Below are positions 33,428 to 44,068 of a stretch of 64,000 nt of DNA, piece after piece. A program made the position numbers and the translations under genes. The first letter of the stretch is position 1; every line of letters starts with the position of its first letter. The notes under the pieces were generated by a model that worked only from the letters and a program-made list of their open reading frames with translations, was not told the DNA's origin and searched no databases. Origin of the DNA: Plutella xylostella (lineage: Eukaryota > Arthropoda > Insecta > Lepidoptera > Plutellidae); NCBI RefSeq assembly GCF_932276165.1, contig NC_064008.1:253001-317000 (forward strand), in the 5' to 3' direction.

Positions 33428-34789
33428 CTATTCCGCTCCATTTTGCGTTGCCAAAAGCCTTGATTGCTGGGCAACGACCTCTTTGTCCCGATTTTTTATT
33501 GCCATCTTTAGGTTGTACTCGAGGATCCGTTTCTTCGGTGCTGTTATTGCCGTTTTAGCGAGGTTGCCGATAGCGTCCTCGGTGTCATCCGCATAGTAGG
33601 TGCAGGCGGAGGTGTGCCTCGACAGCGCCACTACTGCGTGAGGTATGCTATCGTGCAACTTTATTTTATCTTTTGTTTTTATGATAATGACGGATTCGTA
33701 CGTCAATCCCTGTGCTTCGTGTATGGTTAAGACGCGTGATCCCGTTCCTTCTCCAAACCCTTGGCTGGTCAGGGTCTCTTTTTCTTCCTGTGTATGCGTC
33801 AGGAATAGAGTGTTGGTTTGGGATTTTGGAATTGCTGCGTCTGTAAACCTTTTCAGCTGCAGGGATTGGATACGCGTTGTGGCTGCGTATATGCCTGAGT
33901 ATACTTCTCTTAGGGCGTATGCAACATCCATGGGGTTTCTGTATGAGCACAACAGCTCCTGGGTGATGTTTGCTACCAGTGTTGGGCGACTGTACCTTAG
34001 TTCGAATAGGTTCTCTCTGTCTATGTACGGTAGCTGGTTGATGTCTCCGATTAGAGCAATATCACTGGCACGGGACAGGCGGGCGGCAATTACGATTGCC
34101 CCGAAATGGTTCATCAGGGCCTCGTCAATTATCAGGCGTTGGCATCCAACATGTTCTCTAAAGCCGTTTACTAGGACTGATGCCATCGTACGTACCCTAG
34201 TTCTAACCATGTCCCCGATCCTATGCGCTAGCCTGTTTCGTATATCGACGGCCGCCTCAGTTGTCGTGGTGATAATGGTGTCTTTGCTCACATCGAAGTT
34301 ATTTACCACCCAGGTTGTCTTCCCACATCCAGGTACCCCGTTCACCCAAGCGATGGTGGGCATCGTCCAGCTATTCCAGGTAGCGTTAATGGTTTCCGCT
34401 TTTGCTAGGATTTTGTCCTCTAGCATAATCCTGGTACACTGAGCTACGACCACCATTTGGTTGTTGTGTGGGAGAGTGAGTTTCGGGATGTTGCGTTCCC
34501 AGGGCACGAATCCGCATTCCTCGCTATAAGCCGCCATATACGCTCCAGTCATTTTGCCTCTGAGGACTTGGCAACTACTGTTATCGTATATGCAGGCTTC
34601 GGCCTCCTCGAGTAAAACTTTTAGCCGGCTTTCGTTCTCTTGCCTGTAGGTCTGCATGATCGTTTTGCAGGACAAGAGATTTACCTGCTTTGTGGCGGTT
34701 GTAATTGCCATAAATTCGATGGCGGCATTCTCTAGATGGTCGTTTGAGGTGGTAGCTGTTTTCAGCTTCGGTGGGACCACCTGGCCCAT
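33428..34789 (-). CDS. superfamily-1 RNA-virus-type helicase domain of R1 LINE
   Basis: 453 residues as an isolated frame. All helicase motifs are in order: I GVPGCGKTT (151-159), II LIIDEA (219-224), III ALIGDINQLP (245-254), IV CSYRN (281-285), V VLTIHEAQGL (353-362), VI HAVVALSRH (384-392). This set is that of alphavirus-like/tobamovirus-like SF1 NTPase-helicases, not cellular Upf1-type ones. R1-type LINEs of insects with a C-terminal domain of this kind have been reported (Lazareva and colleagues, 2015). The frame is open upstream of the ATG to the SINE boundary, so this is the C-terminal part of a larger protein cut off by the SINE, and the ATG is internal. Role in the element is unknown: RNA unwinding or counter-defence are only proposals. 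Confidence 0.88.
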   Translation of the reverse strand: MGQVVPPKLKTATTSNDHLENAAIEFMAITTATKQVNLLSCKTIMQTYRQENESRLKVLLEEAEACIYDNSSCQVLRGKMTGAYMAAYSEECGFVPWERNIPKLTLPHNNQMVVVAQCTRIMLEDKILAKAETINATWNSWTMPTIAWVNGVPGCGKTTWVVNNFDVSKDTIITTTTEAAVDIRNRLAHRIGDMVRTRVRTMASVLVNGFREHVGCQRLIIDEALMNHFGAIVIAARLSRASDIALIGDINQLPYIDRENLFELRYSRPTLVANITQELLCSYRNPMDVAYALREVYSGIYAATTRIQSLQLKRFTDAAIPKSQTNTLFLTHTQEEKETLTSQGFGEGTGSRVLTIHEAQGLTYESVIIIKTKDKIKLHDSIPHAVVALSRHTSACTYYADDTEDAIGNLAKTAITAPKKRILEYNLKMAIKNRDKEVVAQQSRLLATQNGAE

Positions 34790-34896
34790 ATCCGCTCGAG
34801 TAATTTTCCTCTGGGCAAGCCTTTTTCCAGTTTTAGGTTCTCTGGAGATTTGGCGCCTCTCGGGTGTCCTCTGTGGTTTTCCTATAAGGCTGCACT

Positions 34897-35270
34897 GCCT
34901 CTGTGGTCTAGTGGTAGAAGCTTCGCTTCATGACCCAGAGGTCCCGGGTTCGATTCCCGGGTGGGACCATCAATTTGTGTTTCTAAATTGTGGTTCTAAG
35001 TTTGGTTAGGACATAGAAGGCTGATCACCTGATGTCCGAAACAGTGAAACGATCCATGCTGTCGGATGGGCATGTAAAGCAGTCGGTCCTGCGCCTAGCT
35101 CTCTCCAGTCGTGTCGGTCAATCCGTCCCATTGGGCTATGAGAGTGATGGAACAGAGAGTGCTCCTGTGTACTGCGCACACACTTGGGCACTATAATCTA
35201 CTCCTGCGTAGTTGGCTGATCTCAAATGAGATTGGCCGCCGTAGTCGAAATTCGGCTAGGAGGACATTAT
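34897..35270 (+). mobile_element. tRNA-derived SINE inside the R1-type LINE
   Basis: The tRNA-like head starts GCCTCTGTGGTCTAGTGGTA (A box) with GGTTCGATTCC (B box, 34947-34957). A body of about 300 bp ends CCGAAATTCGG-like, GGAGGACATTAT. I recognise the 3' part (GAGATTGGCCGCCGTAG) as a common lepidopteran SINE tail. It inserted opposite to the LINE. The extent is about 374 bp; no target duplication is clear. Its tail supplies the last 27 or so codons of the upstream frame. Confidence 0.8.
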
Positions 35271-37533
35271 GTTCTGAAGCGGCGACAGCCCCAGCGGTCA
35301 TCCTCTCCTGTAGGCGTTCAGATCCGGTGACCAAGTATTCGGCTTGTTGGTGGTAGTTGTCAATGCCCCTCGCAAGTATATGACCTTTGAGAAAGCTTAG
35401 ATCTTCGCCTCTGTCCTCGTACACCACTATTTCATGATGTTTTGAGGCTTTTAGGCAACCCAGCTGGTCAACAATTTCGCCTTTCCTATACTCGATCACC
35501 ATTGCGTCTACGCTTATTATCCTGGGGACGTTACTGTCTAGCGCTATCTCTCCAAGCTTACTGAGCCATGAGCATGCCTGAACGAACGGGGTGTCGTCGG
35601 CCCACTCGAATAGTGCGATGGTCTTGTTACGCCATCGCACTAGTCTGCAGGGCTGATTTCCCACTAGGGTTACTGGCAATGCGTCGTAGGCTTTACGCTT
35701 CATGGTAGCCTTCGATGTGCTCCCATTTAGGAGAGAGGCTAGGCCGGGTGATATGGCCACGCTCTTTCGCGCCCCTGAGATACAGAAGCTGATGCCGAGT
35801 CTTTCACTGCTTCCGTCCATGAACAGAGCCACGCTTCGGAGTCTTAGTCTAGCTTCTCCTTTTTCTCCACAATCCAACAGCTGATGTGTTGCTGTTTCTT
35901 TAGGAGTTGCTTGTGGTGGTGCTGTGATGGTTGTGACTGAGGCTTGAAATACTGGTATTGATTGCGGGTCGGGGCGGGGTATGGTGCTGTTTCTCCTGGC
36001 TGCTACTCTGAAGACACGATCTGAATATGATAGAAAATGAGGTCTATGCTTGGTGTCTGCCAGAATATCTTTTAATTCTGACTCCACCAAATTCCTGTCT
36101 ATCAATGTCTCCAGATCTTGTCTTGCACCAAGGAAACGGGGGCAGTCGAGAATTATATGCCAGACCGATTCAATGATGTTGGGGTCGCATTCACATTCTG
36201 GGCTTTCTTTGAGTTTAAATCTGTACAAATACTCTCCTATCCCCCCATGTCCAGTCAGCATTTGTACGTGAGCAGGGGTCAGTTTGGCACTTCGCGTAAT
36301 CCGGTAAGCTTGGTTGACATCCGGTAAGAATTTACGCGTGACTGCTCCTGTACTGGATGTCGCATATCGGTCTTGCCATTTCCGGACCGATTCCTCTCTG
36401 ATCTTTTTCCTGACATAGGACAGGGGGACTTTGTCATAGTCGTGGGAGGTGCTTTGTAGAGCTGCCGTTTTGGCGAGTTCATCGGCTCTTTCGTTCCCGG
36501 CTGTTCCAATGTGTGCCCTCAGCCAGAACATTTTTATCTCCCTGCCCTCGCACACGACCCTCGCAATGTTTTCCTTTATGCTTCTTGCCAGGGGGTGGCT
36601 CAGTTTCGGATTTCGGAGCAGATCGAGTGATGATCTCGAGTCGCTCAAGATGTTCACTTTGTTATCCGTACTAGAGCTCACCAGTCTTGTGGCCCTGTGA
36701 AGGGCATAAAGTTCCGATTGGAAGACCGTGCACGACGGGTGGAGACCAAAAGTCTCGGACAGTTTTTCTTTTCCGTCCTCCCACCAACTTAGGGCGGCGC
36801 CGACTTTTCCCTCTATCTTGCTTCCATCCGTGAAGATTTGGGAACCGGTATGCAACGGATTGGTGTTTTCAAAGAACTCGTAGTTGGTAGAGGTAAGTGT
36901 GGACGGATGTGGTAAGTCCAGGTACCCTACTTTCCGTTCGAGCTCTTTGCCTGGAGGGAGGTAGTCGGTTGACAAAAGTTTTTTGGATTTGTACAGATTT
37001 GCTGCCTCCTGTATTCTGAGCAGCAATCCCGATAGTGCCAGTGCAGATGTGAGCGACACTGTTCGGTAGGCTTTGCATATTTTCTGCGCGAAACCTCTTT
37101 GCAGCGAGAACAGTTGTTTTTTGTTCATTTCCAGTTCAACGGCTTCCGACCAGACGCTTGCGGCGTATGTCATGATGGGCTCCACTACTGCGATGTATAT
37201 TGTCCTCACAATTTCACCGTTAAGTCCCCAGGTTACTTTCGCCGCTCGCGCTAGCTGTTTGTAAATATCCGCTGCCTTTTTACACTGAGCGGTAATATGA
37301 GCTTTAAAAGTTAACCTGCGGTCTATGATGAGGCCCAGCAGTTTTATTTCCTCTACGAGATTAATTTTTGTGCCAGCCATGGATAGTTGGGGTAGATCGT
37401 ACTTCATCTTCTTTGTTAGTAGCATCGCGTTGGTCTTATGCGGTGCGAAGTTGAGTTTGTTCCGAGTTCCCCATTCCACTATTCCATTTAGTACTTTGTT
37501 CGCTGACTCCTCTAGGGTGTTTACTGCTATCAA
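35191..37533 (-). pseudogene. R1-type LINE: reverse transcriptase thumb, RNase H, unknown domain
   Basis: 780 codons. Residues 1-200 are the thumb/connection region just after the catalytic YxDD, which is missing (starts AVNTLEESANKVL; KLLGLIIDRRLTFKAH). RNase H lies at about 235-370 (IFTDGSKIEGKVGAAL, ELYALHRA, ILSDSRSS, GNERADELAK). A C-terminal Cys/His motif follows (CECDPN…HIILDCPRF). From about residue 520 to 750 there is a region I cannot assign, with SVALFMDGSSERLGI and CRLVRWRNKTIALFEWADD. The last codons come from the inserted SINE. The first two codons lie in the target duplication, so the start is not native. Confidence 0.85.
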
Positions 37534-37802
37534 TCATTGAAACATTGGCGTTTCGTCAGTTTGACAAGGTACAGAAGTGTACAGCTCAATGATTTCAAAA
37601 GGAAGGATACGCCCGTCAGAACGTTTTGTCAAAAAAAATGGCACCCGCGCGCAGGCCCTAATTTCATACAAATTATGACAGTTTTATAAGGTTTTAGGGC
37701 CAACGCGAGGGTGTCATTTTCTAGAGCGGTTGGGCCTGTCCTTACGCTAGTAATATATAAGTCAATGGTACAGCTACTTATATGCAGCTGACCGTACCTA
37801 TG

Positions 37803-39001
37803 TGAAATAGTTAACATTCTGTTGATACAAAGCTATGAGCCCATATATTTTTCTGTCTTCACCATAAAATCAACCAATCAATATAATGAAAAAGTCTCAT
37901 TTCACATTGAAATACATAGATGGATTTACCGATCTAGCAGTTTTTTATCAAACTACCTGAATATAGGTTATTTTGTAACACTAATTTCCTATTTTCACGC
38001 CATAATCTGTACAGTATCCGTATAGTATGTTGTAGCTGAGATATTTGCAGATAAACAACGGTGGGACGCCCCCGGCCGCGCTGGTTCGTAGATCGTGCTC
38101 TAACCACGGTTTACTACCACTAGGGATGTGCGTGAGTTGTCGATGATTTGTTATCGATACTTGATCCTTGGGCAAGTATGTCTGCTTATGTGTTTTTAAT
38201 GAACTTTTATGTTAAATATAAAACAATATTATGGTCTGATAGAAACGATAAAAAGAACGAATTGTTTTATCTTAATGGCCCTCACGAACACCATAAGGAA
38301 CCTGTAATTTTATTATTATGATTATTATTATTAAACATTTATTTCCAGATATATCATCCATAGTAATTTATGCACTTTCTTATAAATTTTCCCTGAAATA
38401 CTGTATAACCAGCTAAGGATAAATTTTTATTCAATATTTCTTTAAATATAGGTTGTATTTTTCTTCAGCTCTGATTTTTGTCACCGACACGCTATGAAGG
38501 GGATCCATTCATCATACTGGGGGTCTCCTTTCAATGATGGAAGGATTTAGGACTAGTCCACCACGCTGATCTATCACCGTTGGTCTATCAGGCGAAGAAA
38601 TGGCAAAAGAAACTGCTCCAGTATCTTTTATCAAATGTTTTAATTGCCTCAGCTGAGGTAATATCGATATCCCCCAACAGTTCCCCTCCCTGCCCGCTGT
38701 CGTCGGTAAAGAGCTAAGCGCTGTAGTCCCGCGGGGCCGAGCTACGCGACTGCTCTCTACCCGTATACAGGGTGGTGGCGAGATGGTGGATGCTACAGGG
38801 TGTTGGTGAATCATGTTGAGAAAACTTAGGAAAATAGTAGCGAATTTGTGAAGTACCTACATATCTGCCACCATGGAAAAAATGAACACAATTTTATTAT
38901 TTTATTTTGTTCACTTAAGTTTAGCCATTTAAAACTTCAGTTTTGAAAGATGTTTGGTTATTTATAATGTCTAATTTGTTTTGAATGTTATACATCAATG
39001 A
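37803..39001. other. intergenic; SINE body fragment at 38519-38567
   Basis: No gene. GGGTCTCCTTTCAATGATGG with GACTAGTCCACCACGCT matches the body of the 5S-derived SINE at 22285-22335. The rest is AT-rich with no element ends I can define. Confidence 0.5.
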
Positions 39002-39009
39002 GTCTATAG

Positions 39010-39569
39010 CAGGGATGCACAGACTTATAAGACTAGGGGCCACTTGGACAAATTATGAACTGATGGCGGGCCGCCAGAAGTATTGGTACCTAAATAAAGA
39101 CAATAAAGTATTGATAACAATGTTAAAATTGAAAAAGAATTTAGTATTGAAAAGGTTTGTTCACATATACATAGGTACAACCAAATAAGCTGGCACATTT
39201 TCAGAGCAGAAACGCAACGTAACTCTTTGTACGTATTTTTTACAAATGCAGCGGCAAAAGTTCAGTAATTTTCTTTCGTTGAATTTGTTGCGTAAATCAA
39301 GATCAGGATTTTTAAGTTCCTGTTCCAATTTCTTCTACTTATTAAATTAAGAAATCGTTCCAGTGTCAATCCACGACTTAGCCACCTTATTTCTGTATAC
39401 TTAATACAATAAATCTCTACATTCGCTTTCGATGTCATCAAGGAATTGTTTCAATTGCCTGTGATTGAGTAGTTATCGAACATATTTTTTTAGAACCACT
39501 TTTTTAGGGCCACCAGTATTAGACCGACGGGCCGCATGCGGCCCGCGGGCCGCGGTCTGTGCATCCCTG
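39010..39569. mobile_element. non-autonomous hAT transposon
   Basis: Perfect 15-bp inverted ends, CAGGGATGCACAGAC and GTCTGTGCATCCCTG, are flanked by a perfect 8-bp duplication GTCTATAG (39002-39009 and 39570-39577). An 8-bp duplication and CAGRG ends are the hAT signature. GGGCCAC and GCGGGCCGC blocks lie under both ends. 560 bp, no transposase. Confidence 0.93.
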
Positions 39570-39577
39570 GTCTATAG

Positions 39578-41330
39578 GATGAATTATTACAGAATCGCGT
39601 CATTTCACCGATTGTCACCCTACCTGCATTAAAGGCGTCTTTACAATTGCATAGTCACCATCCACATCTATCCCCAACAATGCACCAAAAACCTCACAAA
39701 ATCTTTCACCAACAAAATTTTCCAATAGCCACCCCGAAGCGCCGAAAACCCAGGGTTACCACGCGCCGGCTAAATCCTCATTACTGCCGCCGCCGCCCGC
39801 ATACAAACTGCCGGCAAGTGGGCGGCGTCGCACATATTTCAACCAGTATTAAACTTGCTGATTTATAAAACTGACGGCTAAATGTTGCTGTTTTTTTTCC
39901 ATGTAAGGTTTTGGGGTTCTTGTGGTTAGGTTAGATGTATTCTTTGGTAAATATTTTGGACTTACATACTTATCTATCACTATTACACAGGGTCCAGGGT
40001 GCACGAAAGAAGCCTCCCGAAGAGAAGTATAAACTATGTAGCTGTAGGTACCTTATTAAACGTGCGGCGCATACTCTAAAGAACTAACAGAGTGTAGTGA
40101 AACTAGGCCTAAAGGTAGAGTCATCGATGAACGTCAATGTTAGAATATGACTTTTTATATATTTTGACATTGGTAGGTATTGATGAAGTTCAGCGATGAA
40201 CCTACGATGACTGTCTGCCCTTAGAGCTTGCTTGCTTTTGTTTCCGCAATACATAAGGTTGTCTGTAAGAGATCGCTCTCAGCAATAAGACCGCCTATTG
40301 CATATTAGTTCTAGTCTATAATCTATAAGTATGTTTTTGTGTGTCTGATTTATGTGGTGTTCAATAAACTTATATTCTATTCTATTATATTCTATAGATT
40401 AACCGTTTTGCTTTTTGCTTCAATATGATTCCCACTTGGCCAGCTCCGTCCGTGTCACGATCATCCCGGATATCCTCCATTATTTACATGACATATTTTT
40501 GGCCGCTTATTTTAACGTTTTATATTGCTACTTATGTTCATAATATTTTTGCGAAATATACTCGTTTCCGGTTCAACACGATGCTGGTGCCAACAAAGAC
40601 TAGTCTGTCTACTTAGTAAAGGTTTGCTATTTCTCTAGATTTCATAACTTTATATTCGTTAAGTAGGTATTTTTTAAAAATAATTAGTGTAAAATTTGAC
40701 GACATTGGTATTATTAGATATTCTGGAGTTAACTCTAAGAATATTATTTTTCCTATAGCACTGTTCGCCAAAAACATTGTTGGTAATGTATGACTTGCCC
40801 TCAATGACTATCACTCCATTATTTAAGTGCGTGCGCTTATTTAAAACATCAATTTCACCTTCACAAAAAAAATATCGCTATCAATCAACGCATATTACTT
40901 CCACCCTACAATGAGACCCCTTTGATTCCCCCCGTAGCAGTGACTCGTCAAAATAGATTCACCTTTTCTGTCTCTAATGAAAGTTTTATTGAAACTCCAC
41001 GTCAGATCAACTTTGCATCAACAAGTTGGGTTGAGGAGCGGTGGCGGCGGCGGCCTGGCGGGTTACTCTATACTGACGAAAAACGAACGATCGAGTGCTG
41101 TCGTGCAATCGGTACGTTTAACACAACGAGATATTATTATTAAACTCTTTATTGAACAAAATAAATTGTTACAAAGGCGAACTTAATGCTAGCAGCATTT
41201 TCTACGAGTTAACCTTTGGTGATGTTGAAAAAGTGATTGGTAGTGCTTACGATGGAAGATGGTCTAAATTTAGTACCTAACCAAAATATTAATATAACTA
41301 TACCTATACAATATAAGTAAATAATTATAT
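39578..41330. other. intergenic; LINE tail near 41155-41215
   Basis: No gene. 40375-40400 is an ATTCT microsatellite of the kind left by LINE tails. 41130-41215 resembles, in reverse, the LINE 3' end at 24600. 41030-41060 has a GGCGGCGGC run. Confidence 0.45.
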
Positions 41331-41503
41331 ACATGATACATCATCATCATCATTGGCCACAGCATCTATATAGATGATTGTTGCAGCGCTCGTGGGTCAA
41401 GAGTTACGACGGCCGCACCGTCGTTGATGGCTGTATAGTCCAATAGCAGCATGACATTTTTTGCCACAATGGTTGCAGACGTAACGCGATTCCAACGGAG
41501 GAG

Positions 41504-43766
41504 GCCCATCATGTGCACCGTCCAACCCGTAGTCCACCCCCTGAATGTGCCGTTTAGACGCCGCTTCAACTACTCTAAGGGAAACTGGGAGCTGTTCGCG
41601 CGAATGATTGACGATGGCCTACGTGAAGTTTCCCCAGTCCCGAAAAACTACAGCGAGTTTGTGGAACTAGTTTCACGCATATCCCGCAAATGTATCCCTC
41701 GGGGCTGCCGGACTTCTTATATCCCTGGGCTATCCAAAGTCTCTGCCGAACTGCTCAAAGAGTATGAGACCCTGTACAAGGCCGACCCATTTTCGGAGGA
41801 TACCGTAGCGGCCGGTGAGGAGCTACTACAAAGGATCGGCGACACTCGACAGGAGAAGTGGATCAAAATGGTCACCAGCATCGACCTCACTCACAATAGC
41901 AAAAAAGCATGGCACTCCATCCGCATGCTCACAAGTGATCCACCCCCACCACAGTCTCCTTACCGAGTTACCGCTAACCAGGTAGCCCATCAGCTCCTCC
42001 TCAACGAAACTGAACCATACTAGTTCCTGCGACAGTATAAGCAAGCCATTTAACCTGAGCGATATTGTCAAGGCCATTCAACACCTTCAGCGCGGTAAAG
42101 CCTCTGGAATGGACAACATCTCTGTCGAGCAACTACAGCACCTCGGCCCAGTTGCTGTGTCTTGGCTGCTTCAGCTTTTTAACTGCTGCCTGGAGTCCGC
42201 CCAAGTCCCCAGTCTCTGGCGAAAGTCAAAGGTAATAGCTCTCCCCAAGCCGGGTAAAACAACAGATAACCCCAAGCACTTCAGGCCTATCTCCCTCTTG
42301 TGCCATACATACAAGCTGTTTGAGAGATTACTGTTGACCCGGCTCACGGGGATTGTTGACCCGAAACTTATCACAGAACAGGCAGGATTCCGACCAGCCA
42401 AGTCTTGTTGCAGCCAAACACTGAAACTCACGCAACACATCGAAGATGGTTTCGAGCTGGGGAAGGTGACTGGCGCTGTGTTTGTGGACCTGTCCGCTGC
42501 CTATGACACGGTAAATTTGAGGCGACTGTTGTGGAAGGTGGAAACTATGACTGGGGATCATCGCTTCGTTATGGTACTCCGCGAACTTCTTCACAACCGT
42601 CACTTCCAAGTCAACCTTCTCACAGAACGAAGTCGTTGGAGAGCCCAAAAGAACGGTCTGCCACAGGGTAGCGTCCTAGCCCCGCTCCTCTTTAACATTT
42701 ACACAAATGACCAACCATCGAGCCCAAATACGTCCCGCTTTCTCTACGCAGATGACCTTGCACTAACTTCGCAACACACGAGCTTTGAGGAAGTTGAGGC
42801 TGACCTCACCGTAGCTCTTAATAATTTAAGTGCCTACTACAAGGAAAACTCCCTCAAGCCTAACCCATCAAAAACAGAATCTTGCGCTTTCCATCTTCGC
42901 AACAATCAAGCGGGACGTAAACTTGATATCACGTGGCAGGGGGTGCCGATTGCTCATAATAGTCTCCCTAAATACCTACCCATACCCTGGACAGGTCACT
43001 CACCTATCGCAAGAACTGTGAAAATGTCAAAAAGAAGGTACACTCCCGCAACAACATTCTACAGCGCCTTACAACCACAAAGTGGGGAGCCTCACCACAG
43101 GTGCTGCGGACGTCTGGACTGGCACTTGCGTTCTCCGTAGGAGAATATGCGTGTCCAGTATGGGGCCGATCTGCCCACGCCAAACTGGTGGATACTGCAC
43201 TTAATGAAACGTGCCGAATTATAACTGGTTGTTTAAAACCGACTCCGGTACAGATGCTTTATCCACTGGCTGGCATAGCGCCCCCGGACGTCCGCAGGAC
43301 TGTGGCAAGTTCCGCAGAAAGGGCCAAAATGGACGACACACGACATCCCATGCATGGCTTCATCCCTGCGCCGCAAAGACTGCCAAGCCGACGCAGCTTT
43401 ATGAAATGTGTCGATCCACTCAACACTAGCCAAGCGCAAGCGAGGTGTGCTCTCTGGCGTCAAAAAGTGTCCCTTCCAACCCCATTTGTGCAGCCGTCAG
43501 AGAACCTCCCACCTGGACATAAATTGCCTTGGGAGACCTGGAAGTCTTTAAACCGACTTCGAACACAGGTCGGTCGTAGTAAGGACAATATGGCTAGGTG
43601 GGGATTCACGGATGCACAAAATCTGAACTGCTTGTGTGAAGCGCCACAAACTATGGTGCACCTCACTTCATGCCCCGCGTGTCCCTACACCTGTACGCGG
43701 GAAGAGCTCATGACCGCTACCAGCGGTGCAGTATCAGTGGCCCAGTTCTGGGCATGTATTATTTAG
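41504..43766 (+). pseudogene. LINE ORF2 remnant: linker, reverse transcriptase, C-terminus
   Basis: Three frames in series. 41504-42023 holds the region after the endonuclease (VPFRRRFNYSKGNWELF, CIPRGCRTSYIPGLS). From about 42040 to 42990 comes the reverse transcriptase (GKASGMDNIS, FRPISLLCHTYKLFERLL, QAGFRPAKSC, FVDLSAAYDTVN, GLPQGSVLAPLLFN, YADD at 42745-42756). From about 42990 to 43766 comes the C-terminus, with CLCEAPQTMVHLTSCPAC as a Cys/His motif. Frame changes near 42020-42040 and near 42990 show indels. The composition of motifs (YADD, AAYDTV, C-terminal Cys/His) suggests the I/Nimb-like part of LINE diversity; this is tentative. Confidence 0.85.
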
Positions 43767-43807
43767 CGACTTTGTTCGTTTGTCGTCGACACGATAAGAA
43801 GAAGAAG
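41504..43807 (+). mobile_element. 5'-truncated LINE nested in RTE-like fragment
   Basis: It is flanked by a 10-bp duplication, AACGGAGGAG, at 41494-41503 and 43808-43817. It begins inside the endonuclease C-terminus and ends with AAG repeats at about 43797-43807. See the coding remnant entry for its ORF. Confidence 0.88.
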
Positions 43808-44068
43808 AACGGAGGAGACATAGCACGGCGAATTCTTTTCTGCTTTAGATTTTCAAGCCAGTCTTCATCATGCTTCGCCGTGCCTGCTTGAATATCGCGG
43901 CGCCGTTCAGGTCTCATTTCGGCGCGTGTTTCCCAGCTGTTTGTCTGTAATCCGAAACTATGCATGTCACGCTTGCAGCAGTCTTTAAAGCGTAGAGCTG
44001 GTCTTCCCACTGGTCGTTTGGTATCAGCGATCTGTCCCAGCATCACTTGGCGTGGCAACATGATACAT

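Larger units (their letters stand above)
32760..37526 (-). mobile_element. 5'-truncated R1-type LINE with viral-type helicase
   Basis: It is flanked by a perfect 12-bp duplication, CTATCAATCATT, at 32748-32759 and 37527-37538. The minus-strand 3' end is a poly(A) tract (17 or more T on plus) directly after the left copy. Two further A-rich tracts (plus 32951-32966, 33066-33086) lie in the 3' untranslated region. The coding order is: reverse transcriptase thumb, RNase H, Cys/His motif, unknown domain, SF1 helicase. Truncation removed everything up to just past the reverse transcriptase catalytic site. A SINE lies inside (34897-35270). Confidence 0.9.
32686..37802. mobile_element. MITE split by R1-type LINE
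   Basis: The left end is CATAGATACAGTCAGCTGCA (32686) and the right end is the complement of CATAGGTACGGTCAGCTGCA (ending 37802). Inner arms match too (CTTTTGTACCTTGTCAA against TTGACAAGGTACAGAAG). Without the LINE and one copy of its 12-bp duplication the element is about 340 bp. It is non-coding. Its own target duplication is not evident. Confidence 0.8.
41342..44057 (-). mobile_element. RTE-like LINE 3' fragment, split by another LINE
   Basis: Two minus-strand pieces (43808-44057 and 41342-41493) join in frame once the plus-strand LINE at 41504-43807 and one copy of its duplication are removed. The first piece encodes KRPVGRPALRFKDCCKRDMH and HDEDWLENLKQKR, the second a C-terminal finger CNHCGKKCHAAIGLYSHQRR. 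This is the same architecture as the intact RTE-like element at 17413. The 3' end is a GATGATGATG tail. Target duplication ACATGATACAT at 41331-41341 and 44058-44068. Confidence 0.88.

Noticed and set aside
33428..34789. Free-standing endogenous RNA virus insertion
   Set aside because: The helicase lies inside a LINE with target duplications and poly(A), directly behind its RNase H region, so it travelled as part of the LINE and not as an independent viral integration at this site.
34897..34967. tRNA gene with A and B boxes
   Set aside because: The sequence continues into a 300-bp SINE body with a known lepidopteran tail, and the anticodon arm does not form a clean tRNA; the same holds for the heads at 12409, 49801, 62005 and 63050.
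38985..39188. 67-codon plus-strand frame
   Set aside because: Most of it lies inside the non-autonomous hAT element, starts outside it, and does not resemble a hAT transposase.
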